IMG/VR virus record: IMGVR_UViG_3300046740_000756
Location: 1 to 39,521 of that record
Source: a virus
Direction: 5' to 3' (one strand)
Length of the DNA stretch: 39,521 nt
Every line of letters starts with the position of its first letter. Position 1 is the first letter of the stretch. Positions 31,093 to 37,700 of the stretch are shown piece after piece. The position numbers were made by a program, and so were the translations under genes. The notes under the pieces were generated by a model. It made no database searches and was not told where the DNA came from. It saw only the letters and a program-made list of their open reading frames with translations.

Positions 31093-31391
31093 GCATGGAC
31101 GACCCCAAGGTGACGCCGGCCCCTGCTGCGTGGCGTCTGCGTAAGGCATACGAGGAGGCCTCCTTGGCGCGCCGCGCGGCGCATGAGGATCTCCGCAGGC
31201 GCGCCGATGAACTTGCGGCAGCGCTGGAATCCGTAGCCAAGCACAGGGAGATCCTCGCGATTCTCAAGGCCGAAGCGGGGCGGCTCCTCGCGGAAGAAGA
31301 CGCCGCCGCCGAGGCCTGCATCGCCGCCGAGGCCGCGGAGCGCGCCCTCATGCGGGCCCGGCTTCTCGAAGAGATCGGGGGGGCATCGTGA
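31089..31391 (+). CDS. Coiled-coil early protein
   Basis: The 100-residue product is nearly all helix (residues about 12-97), rich in Ala, Glu, Arg and Leu with heptad spacing. It starts with GTG in a GTGA overlap (an in-frame ATG lies two codons later) and ends in a GTGA overlap. No family is recognised. Confidence 0.5.
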   Translation: MSMDDPKVTPAPAAWRLRKAYEEASLARRAAHEDLRRRADELAAALESVAKHREILAILKAEAGRLLAEEDAAAEACIAAEAAERALMRARLLEEIGGAS

Positions 31392-31696
31392 GTGACTGGC
31401 AGCACCTCACCCTGGCCGACACCCGCGCCGACGCCGGCTGCACGCCCTGCGACAGCTGCGACGCCGGCCAGCCCTGCACCGCGCACCACGCTGCGCCCGT
31501 GGGCGATCTGTGCTGGCCGACGACGCTGGAGGACTGGGACGACATCGGCTACCCCGTCACCACGCCCGCCCGCACCTACCACGACGGGCGCCCCGTCGAG
31601 AGCCTCGCGCCGCGCCGCCGCCGCCCCGAGCGCAGGCGGCCACGCCCCGCGCAGCCGTCCGCCCAGCTGGCGCTCGCGTCCCGGGGGATCGCTTGA
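31388..31696 (+). CDS. Cys-rich early protein with basic tail
   Basis: The 102-residue product has five cysteines (18, 21, 24, 30, 42) and a His pair at 33-34, a plausible zinc site. An aromatic acidic middle (TLEDWDDIGYP) and an Arg/Pro-rich basic tail follow. GTG start in a GTGA overlap; the stop overlaps the next start as TTGA. The function is unknown. Confidence 0.5.
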   Translation: MSDWQHLTLADTRADAGCTPCDSCDAGQPCTAHHAAPVGDLCWPTTLEDWDDIGYPVTTPARTYHDGRPVESLAPRRRRPERRRPRPAQPSAQLALASRGIA

Positions 31697-32211
31697 GCCA
31701 TCCGAACCTCTTCGACGCGCCCGGCGCCGTCCGATCGGATGCGGTGATCTCCCCCTGCGGGCGCTACCGCTACACGCTCACCCGACGCTGGGGCGAGGGC
31801 GCGCCCCTGCTCTTCGTCATGCTGAACCCCAGCACGGCGGACGCCTCGGTCGACGATCCGACCATCCGCCGCTGCCTGGGTTTCGCCCGGCGCGAGGGCT
31901 TCCAGGCGCTCGAGGTGGTCAACCTCTTCGCCTTCCGGGCCACGGATCCGGCAGAGCTTGTCACCGCCGTCTGCCCGATCGGTCCCGACAACACGCGGCA
32001 CCTGATCGAGGCGCGTAGACGTGCGGGGCTGGTCGTCGCCGCATGGGGTGCGTTCGTGCCGCGCGCCTACCGCGATCGTCCACAGGACGTGATCAACGTC
32101 CTCGCGTGCGGCCTGCTCTGCCTCGGGATGACGGCGAAGGGAGAGCCCCGGCACCCGCTCTTCGTGCGCGGCGATGCCCCGCTGGTCCCTTTCGTCGCGA
32201 GGCCCTCGTGA
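31693..32211 (+). CDS. DUF1643 family protein
   Basis: The 172-residue product clearly matches DUF1643: CGRYRYTLTRRW, then LLFVMLNPSTADASVDDPTIRRC (about 40-62, as location), LEVVNLFAFRATDP and a late VAAWGA strand. The family is common in phages and plasmids and its biochemical role is not established. The TTG start overlaps the previous stop (TTGA). The stop is followed by the convergent helical gene of cassette A. Confidence 0.85.
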   Translation: MSHPNLFDAPGAVRSDAVISPCGRYRYTLTRRWGEGAPLLFVMLNPSTADASVDDPTIRRCLGFARREGFQALEVVNLFAFRATDPAELVTAVCPIGPDNTRHLIEARRRAGLVVAAWGAFVPRAYRDRPQDVINVLACGLLCLGMTAKGEPRHPLFVRGDAPLVPFVARPS

Positions 32212-32213
32212 TC

Positions 32214-32534
32214 CTACCCCGCCGCCAGCTCCTCGACGGCGTGCTCCGCCTCGCGCAGGCGCAGCATCACGTCGACCGCGCCATGCACGATGTCCGCCCG
32301 CGCCCCCTCGCGGGTGTGCAGCGGGTCGGGGTTGGTCTGGTCGATCGCCACCGTCAACAGGTCTTCCAGGTGCCGCCGCGCCTCCGCCAAGGCGTCCAGC
32401 GCCTCGGAGCGCATCGCCAGCCGCGCGATGGCGCTGGGGCGCGCAGGCGGCTCCCCGGGCCTCAAGGTGGACGGCGGGTCGCTGGACGCAGGGGTGCCTT
32501 TCCCGCGCGCGGCGGGCTCGCTTACTCTAGGCAT
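32214..32534 (-). CDS. Cassette A helical protein
   Basis: The 106-residue product has a disordered Pro/Ser/Gly-rich start and a long helical C-terminal half. About a third of the aligned positions in that half match the cassette B protein at 33966-34292: EALDALAEARRHLEDLL against EALDRLADARRQLDDLL, and LREAEHAVEEL against VRQAEHSIEAG. AAGGAG gives a good ribosome site. It is divergent from the RHH gene at 32629. It probably dimerises or binds the RHH protein. The function is unknown. Confidence 0.65.
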   Translation of the reverse strand: MPRVSEPAARGKGTPASSDPPSTLRPGEPPARPSAIARLAMRSEALDALAEARRHLEDLLTVAIDQTNPDPLHTREGARADIVHGAVDVMLRLREAEHAVEELAAG

Positions 32535-32628
32535 GGCGGTCTCCTTGGTGGAGGTCGTGCGCAGGGCCCGCGGGCAGAATCGACCGCGCCCCACACTTTC
32601 TGTCTACAACAACTCAAGTGCGCGTGCT
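32535..32628. promoter_or_regulatory. Cassette A divergent control region
   Basis: The 94-bp gap between the helical and RHH genes shares with cassette B (97 bp) a block of CACTTT, a GT(C/G)TAC and an identical GCGCGTGCTATG at the RHH start. No Shine-Dalgarno precedes that ATG. It is a likely operator for the RHH protein. Confidence 0.55.
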
Positions 32629-32832
32629 ATGACCAAATCGAAGACGGGCGCGAAAATGGGACGCCCGAAGGGGAGCGCGGAGGATCTCGGGAAGCCGTTT
32701 TCCGCCCGTCTCCCGGTCGCCCTCGCGGCGGCAGTGGACGAGGCAGCGGAAGAGGAAGGGATCGGGCGCGGCGAGATGCTGCGCGAGATCGTGCGGGACT
32801 GGTACGCCCGCAGGATGAAAGCGAAGCGGTAG
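32629..32832 (+). CDS. Cassette A RHH regulator
   Basis: The 67-residue product has a basic arm KTGAKMGRPKG, one beta strand (PFSARLP, about 23-29) and two helices (AAVDEAAEEEGIGRGEMLREIVRDWY), the ribbon-helix-helix fold of MetJ/Arc/CopG. Dimers of such proteins bind DNA with the paired strands. It is paralogous to the protein at 34390-34596, including the arm GAKMGRP. It should repress the shared divergent region. The start is set by the GCGCGTGCTATG block conserved with cassette B. Confidence 0.75.
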   Translation: MTKSKTGAKMGRPKGSAEDLGKPFSARLPVALAAAVDEAAEEEGIGRGEMLREIVRDWYARRMKAKR

Positions 32833-32838
32833 CCCGGG

Positions 32839-32866
32839 GCACCTCGCCCCGGCTGGGGAGAGGTGC
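32839..32866 (+). promoter_or_regulatory. Cassette A leader hairpin hiding a ribosome site
   Basis: GCACCTC (32839-32845) pairs with GAGGTGC (32860-32866), which contains the Shine-Dalgarno of the TTG gene at 32870. Inside, CCCC (32847-32850) pairs with GGGG (32855-32858) around GGCT. The 14-base internal segment and the three-base gap to TTG are the same in cassette B. A competing CCGGGGC/GCCCCGG stem could free the site. Confidence 0.65.
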
Positions 32867-32869
32867 ATC

Positions 32870-33247
32870 TTGAGCGAAGCGAACGGGAACGGCATCGCGA
32901 GCGCGGTGGAGGTGGTGCGCGGGCTGGTGGAGGAGCGCGATCGTCTTGCCGCGCGCGTGGCCGAGATCGACACCACCCTGAGTACCCTGCGCGGCGCGCT
33001 CGGCTCCCCAGCGCGGACGGTGGCGAGCGGCGACCTCCACCCCGACAGGATTCCGGCTCGGGTGATGGCGCTGATGGCGGACGGGCAGGAGCGCAGCCCG
33101 GGCGACGTGGCGGCGGCGCTCGGGATCGGGTGCCTTCCGGCTGGCGTGGCGATGCGCCGACTGATGCTGAAGGGGCGACTCTCCCACCCGCGGCGCGCCG
33201 TCTATGCGAGCGTCGCGAAGCCGGCGGCGGGAGCGCTCGACTCATGA
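32870..33247 (+). CDS. Coiled-coil plus winged-helix-like protein
   Basis: The 125-residue product has an N-terminal coiled coil (about 10-45) and a C-terminal domain resembling a winged helix (RIPARVMALMADGQERSPGDVAAAL, then MRRLMLKGRLSHPRRAVYAS). This suggests a small DNA-binding regulator. The TTG start is preceded by GGGGAGAGGTG, which is locked in the leader hairpin. The stop overlaps the next start as ATGA. Confidence 0.6.
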   Translation: MSEANGNGIASAVEVVRGLVEERDRLAARVAEIDTTLSTLRGALGSPARTVASGDLHPDRIPARVMALMADGQERSPGDVAAALGIGCLPAGVAMRRLMLKGRLSHPRRAVYASVAKPAAGALDS

Positions 33248-33576
33248 GGGCCGCCATCCTCGAAGGCCTCCTCACCCGCTACCGCGGCCCGCTGCGCGCC
33301 GTGGGCGACGTGGTGCGGGGGTACATCGCCGCCGCGTCCCTGCGCACCGTGGTGGAGGGCTACCTCGCGCAGCAGCGCCTGGACGTCTACCCGCTCGATC
33401 AGCTGTTCGTGACGCTGGACCTGCTGGGCGCGGACCTGGCTCAGCCCGGGGCGCTGGGCCTCGGCGCGCGCCTGGCGTGCTCCACCTACGAGCTGGTGCA
33501 GCTGCGGCACCGGGCGCAGGACCGCCGCGCGGAGTCGTGCGGCGTGGAGCTCGGCGGCAACGGGGCGGAGGCGTAG
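33244..33576 (+). CDS. Hypothetical early protein
   Basis: The 110-residue product is predominantly helical (LEGLLTRYRGPLRAVGDVVRGY at the start), with a Leu-rich centre and a charged C-terminus. ATG start in an ATGA overlap. No family is recognised. Confidence 0.5.
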   Translation: MRAAILEGLLTRYRGPLRAVGDVVRGYIAAASLRTVVEGYLAQQRLDVYPLDQLFVTLDLLGADLAQPGALGLGARLACSTYELVQLRHRAQDRRAESCGVELGGNGAEA

Positions 33577-33579
33577 CCC

Positions 33580-33960
33580 GTGGGCACCCTGTCCCCCATG
33601 CCGCCCCTGTCCGCGCTGGAACTGCGCGCCGTGCAGGACGCGGTCACCTACGCCGAGGGCTACATCCTCGGCGCGGGCGGGGCGCTGCCTGGCCCCGCGT
33701 CGGCGCTGTCGTCGCTGCCCCTGTGCCCCTGCGAGCGCATGGCCCCGCCGGGCTACGCGGCGCGCCCGGGGCGGTGGACGAGCTGGACGGCGCACCGGGA
33801 CGCCGAGGCGGTCGACCCCTGCCTGGAGCCCGCGCGCCGGGTGCAGGGCACCACGGACCGCCTGCGCTGCCTCGCTGGGCACGAGTACCGCGGGGTGGCC
33901 CTCGAGCTGGTGGACGCCGCTGGTGCTGAGGCGGCTGCGCGCCGCAGGGGGCTGCGGTGA
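33580..33960 (+). CDS. Hypothetical early protein with Cys residues
   Basis: The 126-residue product starts with GTG three bases after the previous stop (an ATG at 33598 is an alternative). It has helices at the start, a Pro/Gly-rich Cys-containing middle (LPLCPCERM) and a C-terminal segment LRCLAGHEYRGVALELVDAAG. No family is recognised. It converges with the cassette B helical gene. Confidence 0.45.
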   Translation: MGTLSPMPPLSALELRAVQDAVTYAEGYILGAGGALPGPASALSSLPLCPCERMAPPGYAARPGRWTSWTAHRDAEAVDPCLEPARRVQGTTDRLRCLAGHEYRGVALELVDAAGAEAAARRRGLR

Positions 33961-33965
33961 CCGCC

Positions 33966-34292
33966 CTACCGCTCCAGCCCAGCCTCGATGCTGTGCTCAG
34001 CCTGTCGCACCTGCTGCAGCAGCTCGACGGCACGCGCGCGCAGCCGCTCGTCCGCGCCCGTCGTGTCGAACATGGGCCGCTCGCTGACCGCGTCCAGCGC
34101 CACCTCCAGCAGATCGTCCAGCTGGCGCCGCGCATCGGCGAGCCTGTCCAGTGCTTCTTGGAGGCACGCCGCGACGCTGAACGCCGCGCGCGGGGGAACG
34201 CTGGGCGCGCCGGGCAGGATGGTCTCTCGCTCGCCGCGGGCGTCGGGCGGATCTCGGCGCTGCCCCGCGAGGGGGCTGATACGCTCGTTCAT
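33966..34292 (-). CDS. Cassette B helical protein
   Basis: The 108-residue product has a polar, Pro-rich start and a helical C-terminal half homologous to the cassette A protein at 32214-32534. The matches include ALD-x-LA-x-ARR-x-L-x-DLL, a central P and the final VRQAEH block. GAGGAG precedes the ATG. It is divergent from the RHH gene at 34390. The cassette copies keep gene order, gap length and downstream hairpin. Confidence 0.65.
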   Translation of the reverse strand: MNERISPLAGQRRDPPDARGERETILPGAPSVPPRAAFSVAACLQEALDRLADARRQLDDLLEVALDAVSERPMFDTTGADERLRARAVELLQQVRQAEHSIEAGLER

Positions 34293-34389
34293 GGCTCGAT
34301 CTCCTCGTCTGTAGGTGGTCGGGTCGGCGCCCTCAAGTCCTCAGCTTGGGGGCGCACTTTTGGTGTACCATATGTCCAAAGCGCGTGCT
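34293..34389. promoter_or_regulatory. Cassette B divergent control region
   Basis: The 97-bp gap matches that of cassette A near the RHH gene: GCACTTTTGGTGTAC, then the identical GCGCGTGCTATG. An ATG at 34372 is in frame but is not conserved in cassette A. Confidence 0.55.
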
Positions 34390-34596
34390 ATGAAGAAGAA
34401 GCCCGGGGCGAAAATGGGTCGTCCCCGGGGCAGGTCCTACCCGCACCTCATGACGACGCGGGTGGACGACGACTTGAAGGAGAAGATCGACGGCATCGCG
34501 GAGACCGAGGGCCTCGGTCCGAGCGAGGTGGTGCGCCTGCTCTTGGAGCTTGGCGTGGGCGCGTGGAAGCGCGCGGAGAAGAAGGAAGAGGAGTAG
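34390..34596 (+). CDS. Cassette B RHH regulator
   Basis: The 68-residue product has the arm KKPGAKMGRPRG, a strand (LMTTRVD, about 20-26) and two helices (LKEKIDGIAETEGLGPSEVVRLLLELG), the ribbon-helix-helix fold. It is paralogous to the cassette A regulator, and GCGAAAATGGG is identical at the DNA level in both. The start follows the conserved GCGCGTGCT block; an upstream start at 34372 would add six residues. It ends in a Lys/Glu-rich tail. Confidence 0.75.
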   Translation: MKKKPGAKMGRPRGRSYPHLMTTRVDDDLKEKIDGIAETEGLGPSEVVRLLLELGVGAWKRAEKKEEE

Positions 34597-34602
34597 CCGG
34601 GC

Positions 34603-34630
34603 GCGCCTCTGTGCTGCGGCGCGGAGGTGC
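34603..34630 (+). promoter_or_regulatory. Cassette B leader hairpin hiding a ribosome site
   Basis: GCGCCTC (34603-34609) pairs with GAGGTGC (34624-34630), including one G-U pair. Inside, GTGC (34611-34614) pairs with GCGC (34619-34622), also with one G-U. The geometry is the same as in cassette A although the inner sequence differs completely, so the structure itself appears conserved. The TTG start follows three bases later. Confidence 0.68.
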
Positions 34631-34633
34631 AGC

Positions 34634-34981
34634 TTGAAGCCCCACATTCACGCGAAGAACAGCGCCAAGAAGTACGGCGGCAAGCCCGCCGACTACCAGG
34701 CGATCCACGACGAGATCGACAGCAGCAAGTCGGCGCACGCGAGCATGCGTCACCGCGCCGTCTTTCACTCCGCGTTCGGGATCTACATCATCGAGCGGAT
34801 CTTCGGCACGACCATCACGAACAGCGACGGCAAGACGGTGAGCGTGCGCGACGTCGCCGAGGACCACGTGCTGGAGGATCTCGGCACCATCCCGAGCCTC
34901 GACCGCTGGCTCGACGCGATGGAGTTGCAGAAGTGGATGGGCGGGCCGACCCGCAAGCACAGGTTCGAGCGAATCGACTGA
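34634..34981 (+). CDS. Conserved phage protein (DUF6915-like)
   Basis: The 115-residue product has the opening KPHIHAKNSAKKYGGKPADY, the segment DSSKSAHASMRHRAVFHSAFGIYIIERIFG (about 35-64, as location) and NSDGKTVSVRDVAEDHVLEDLG. I recognise this as a family widespread in phages and bacteria, probably DUF6915, with no known activity. The several histidines could bind a metal. The TTG start follows the cassette B hairpin. Confidence 0.72.
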   Translation: MKPHIHAKNSAKKYGGKPADYQAIHDEIDSSKSAHASMRHRAVFHSAFGIYIIERIFGTTITNSDGKTVSVRDVAEDHVLEDLGTIPSLDRWLDAMELQKWMGGPTRKHRFERID

Positions 34982-34993
34982 CAGGAGAGGACC

Positions 34994-35452
34994 ATGACCG
35001 AGAAGAAGATCAACGCCCCCGAGTACACCGCCCTGGTCAAGAAGATGGAGGCCGCGCGCGCCGAGGTGAAGGAGGCCGGCAAGCGCGCCGTGAAGGCGCT
35101 CTTTGCCGCGTTCTTCGAGGGGCACCCCGATGTGACGGCGATCGGCTGGACGCAGTACACGCCGCACTTCAACGACGGCGAGGCGTGCGAGTTCAGCCTG
35201 TACGAGTTCTACATCTCCACCGCCACCGGCGTGAAGTGGAAGGACGTGGCGCACCTCTACAGCGACGGCGAGGAGGGAAAGCCGCCGATCTTCACCGACG
35301 AGTACGACACCAAGGACAAGAAGCTGAAGGCGGCGCGCGCCCTCGTCGAGCGCTCGGCGGACGAGGACATCTTCGAGGCGGCGTTCGGCGACCACGTCAT
35401 GGTGATCGCCACGCCCAAGGGCTTCCACGTCAGCGAGTACAGCCACGACTGA
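34994..35452 (+). CDS. Hypothetical early protein
   Basis: The 152-residue product has a helical N-terminus (about 8-45) and an alpha/beta body rich in aromatic and acidic residues (IGWTQYTPHFNDGEACEFSLYEFYIS), with a final strand pair. ACAGGAGAGGACC is a strong ribosome site. It resembles uncharacterised phage proteins but I cannot name the family. The stop overlaps the next start as TGATG. Confidence 0.6.
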   Translation: MTEKKINAPEYTALVKKMEAARAEVKEAGKRAVKALFAAFFEGHPDVTAIGWTQYTPHFNDGEACEFSLYEFYISTATGVKWKDVAHLYSDGEEGKPPIFTDEYDTKDKKLKAARALVERSADEDIFEAAFGDHVMVIATPKGFHVSEYSHD

Positions 35453-35670
35453 TGACGACGCCGCTCCTCGACGCCGACGTGATGACCATCTTGCGGGTGG
35501 TGGTGGCTGCGCGCTCGCCGCGGGCGCCTGCGCTGCCGCGGCGCTGCCAGCGGCTGGGGTGCGGCCACAAGCGCGACCGGCACGAGGGCGACGGCTGCCG
35601 GGGCGTGCCCCACGCGGTGACGGCCTGCGGGTGTACCGGGTTCGTGGTGAAGGCGAAGGAGGAGGCGTAG
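35452..35670 (+). CDS. Small Cys/His zinc-binding protein
   Basis: The 72-residue product has a cluster of Cys32, Cys37, His39, His44, Cys49, His54, Cys59 and Cys61 after a hydrophobic helix. It probably folds around one or two zinc ions. It starts in a TGATG overlap and ends directly before the HNH gene. Confidence 0.5.
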   Translation: MTTPLLDADVMTILRVVVAARSPRAPALPRRCQRLGCGHKRDRHEGDGCRGVPHAVTACGCTGFVVKAKEEA

Positions 35671-36459
35671 ATGGCGAAGGGCAAGAGGAAGGAGATCCCC
35701 AAGGGCGTCCGCTTCGAGGTGCTGAAGCGGGACAAGTTCACCTGCCAGTACTGCGGCGCGAAGGCTCCCGACGTGCTGCTGAACGTGGACCACGTCCACG
35801 CAGTGGCCAAGGGCGGAGGCAACGACCTCCTGAACCTCATCACCGCGTGCTGGCCGTGCAACGCGGGCAAGGGCGCCAAGCTGCTCTCGGACGACTCCGC
35901 CCTCACGAAGCAGCGGGCCCAGCTCGAGGAGCTCCAGGCGCGCCGCGAGCAACTCGATCTGTTGTTGCAGTGGAAGGAGAGCCTGATCGACACGCAGACC
36001 GAAGAGATCGAGCGCGTGTCCGCGTACTGGTCGAAGCTCAGTCAGGGGTGGACCCTGACCCCGCAGGGGCTCGACACCCTGCGGCAGATCGTCCGGAAGT
36101 ACGGGGCGGCGGAAGCGATCGCTGCCATCGACGCCGCCGTGCAGTACCTCGAGGTGGGGGCCGACGGGAAGGCGACGAAGGAGTCGGTGATCAAGGCCTG
36201 GGACTACTTCCCGCGCATCGCCCGCATGAAGAGCGTGCACGAGGAGAACCCGCACCTCAAAGACCTGTTCTACATCCGTGCGGTGGTGCGCAACCGCTGC
36301 TCCTACTTCGACGGCCGCAGGGCGCTCGACCTGCTCAAGAGGGCTCACGCGGCCGGCGCCGTCGTCCAGGACATGAAGGAGATCGCTTTCGGCGCGCACA
36401 ATTGGACCGAATGGAGCGGCGACATGGCCAAGCTGATCTCCGAGCTGGAGAAGGCCTGA
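35671..36459 (+). CDS. HNH endonuclease-domain protein
   Basis: The 262-residue product has an N-terminal HNH domain: zinc pairs CQYC (25, 28) and CWPC (60, 63), the catalytic DH (40-41), and Asn residues at 51 and 55. A coiled-coil-like linker (about 78-125) and a helical C-terminal domain (about 130-262) follow. The position before the replication initiator, and the long C-terminal domain, suggest a role in early DNA metabolism and not a free-standing homing enzyme. It could alternatively be a second initiation or recombination factor. Confidence 0.82.
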   Translation: MAKGKRKEIPKGVRFEVLKRDKFTCQYCGAKAPDVLLNVDHVHAVAKGGGNDLLNLITACWPCNAGKGAKLLSDDSALTKQRAQLEELQARREQLDLLLQWKESLIDTQTEEIERVSAYWSKLSQGWTLTPQGLDTLRQIVRKYGAAEAIAAIDAAVQYLEVGADGKATKESVIKAWDYFPRIARMKSVHEENPHLKDLFYIRAVVRNRCSYFDGRRALDLLKRAHAAGAVVQDMKEIAFGAHNWTEWSGDMAKLISELEKA

Positions 36460-36462
36460 CCC

Positions 36463-37698
36463 ATGTCTGCACCCCTGCTCTTTGCCCTGATGCACACCTT
36501 CGAGCGGGCCCGCGCCGCCGATCTGCCGGCTCACCACCGGCTGGTGCTCCTGGTGCTCGCCGACTTCGCCGACGACGCCGGGAAGGCCTGGCCCAGCGCG
36601 GCCAGCGTGGCGACCAGGACGGGGCAGAGCCGGAGCACCGTCGAGACCTGCCTGGCCGAGCTCGAGGCCGCTGGCTGGCTGGTGGGCGAGCGGCGGAAGG
36701 CGGGCGCTCGGAACCTGTCCACCGTGTACCTGGTGCACACCGAGGGTCGCCCCGTCGCCCGCGCCCGGACCAGCCGTCATACCCCGCGGGGCGGTGTATC
36801 GGATGCACCGCGGGGCAATGCACGCCCCGCACGCCATGCCCCGCACGCCATGCCGGGCGGCCCATATACCCCGCGGGGCGGTGAACCCCATACCCCGCGG
36901 GGCAGGGTGGATACCCCGCGGGGCGGTGAGGATCCGATCAGGGACCCTCTCAGGGTTGACCCTCCCAGGGAACCGACCAGCACACACACCGCGGGGGCGC
37001 GCGATGGACTTCCGGTGGGTGAGACTCCCACCCCAGCCGGCCCCGATGTCCAACCCGAGTTGTACACCCCGATCCAGGCATCGCCCGCCGCGACGCCAAG
37101 CCCGAGAAACCCGGAACCCCCGCGGCGCGCGCCGGTGCCCGCCGCCGTTCTCCTCGAGGTGGCGGCCAACGGTGTTGACGCCGTGAACGTTGCGAATCAA
37201 GGCAAACCGGAGCGCGACGTCAAGCCGGCGAACATGTCGCCGCCCAGCGCGGCCGCGCCGCCGCGCGCCGCCGAGGAGCCGCCGCAGCCGGTGGTGGAGC
37301 TGGATCCGCCCTGCGACCCGGTGACCTCGCAGGTGCTGGAGGCGCTCGGGAAGTCCCCCGAGATCGCCCGCGGCGGTGGGCGCCGACTGCTGCGCCTCGC
37401 CGAGGGGATCGCTGGCCTGCACATCTCGGTCAACAAGCCGGTGGAGCTGCTGATCCAGGGCATCGACGAGGCGGCGCTCCTGCTCGCCGTCGAGGAGGTG
37501 CCGCGCCCCTGGGATGGCCAGAACGGCGTGGCGAAGCTGGTCTCGAGCTACGCGAAGAACGCCAAGGCCCAGCGCGGGATCAACCTGTCCGGAGCACCAC
37601 CTCGAGGCCGCCCACCACCCCGGCAAGCCACATCGGTGCAGCCCGGCGCCGCCCCCGGCGAGCGCACCTGGAGCGAGAAGAGCGTGGAGGACTTCTGA
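36463..37698 (+). CDS. Replication initiator, lambda O-like
   Basis: The 411-residue product begins with a winged-helix domain (residues about 1-95) with HHRLVLLVLADFADDAGKAWPS, SVATRTGQSRSTVETCLAELEAAGWL and ARNLSTVYLV, the phage initiator / helix-turn-helix 36 type. The linker (about 105-260) is Pro/Arg/Gly-rich, and its DNA holds the iteron array. The C-terminal domain (about 280-375) is helical and would contact the helicase loader encoded next. The plan is that of lambda O, where the origin also lies inside the gene. Confidence 0.85.
   Translation: MSAPLLFALMHTFERARAADLPAHHRLVLLVLADFADDAGKAWPSAASVATRTGQSRSTVETCLAELEAAGWLVGERRKAGARNLSTVYLVHTEGRPVARARTSRHTPRGGVSDAPRGNARPARHAPHAMPGGPYTPRGGEPHTPRGRVDTPRGGEDPIRDPLRVDPPREPTSTHTAGARDGLPVGETPTPAGPDVQPELYTPIQASPAATPSPRNPEPPRRAPVPAAVLLEVAANGVDAVNVANQGKPERDVKPANMSPPSAAAPPRAAEEPPQPVVELDPPCDPVTSQVLEALGKSPEIARGGGRRLLRLAEGIAGLHISVNKPVELLIQGIDEAALLLAVEEVPRPWDGQNGVAKLVSSYAKNAKAQRGINLSGAPPRGRPPPRQATSVQPGAAPGERTWSEKSVEDF
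36779..36928. repeat. Iteron array, candidate replication origin
   Basis: An 18-bp unit, ATACCCCGCGGGGCGGTG, with the self-complementary core CCCCGCGGGG, occurs at 36779, 36866 and 36911, with a close copy at 36890 and a weaker one at 36803. Spacing is 21, 24 or 63 bp. The synonymous positions in ACC-CCG-CGG-GGC do not vary, so conservation is at the DNA level. Location inside an O-like gene supports an origin. Confidence 0.78.
36825..36852. repeat. Perfect 14-bp tandem repeat within the origin
   Basis: CCCCGCACGCCATG occurs twice head to tail (36825-36838, 36839-36852). Fourteen is not a multiple of three, so the two copies are read in different frames and cannot reflect a peptide repeat. 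Confidence 0.8.
36939..36978. repeat. CAGGG repeats flanking the iterons
   Basis: CAGGG followed by ACC occurs three times (starting at 36939, 36951 and 36966), and some copies form small inverted repeats with CCCT. This could be a second protein-binding array at the origin edge. No AT-rich unwinding element is obvious nearby. Confidence 0.5.
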
Positions 37699-37700
37699 CT

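Noticed and set aside
32605-32622. A fourth operator CTAC-N10-GTGC in the cassette A control region
   Set aside because: Only part of the half-sites match and the equivalent position in cassette B differs, so I did not count it with O1-O3.
32208-32873. A long plus-strand frame starting with a GTGA overlap after the DUF1643 gene
   Set aside because: It runs antisense to the cassette A helical gene, which has a good ribosome site and a paralogue in cassette B. Its composition is Arg/Gly-rich shadow-like.
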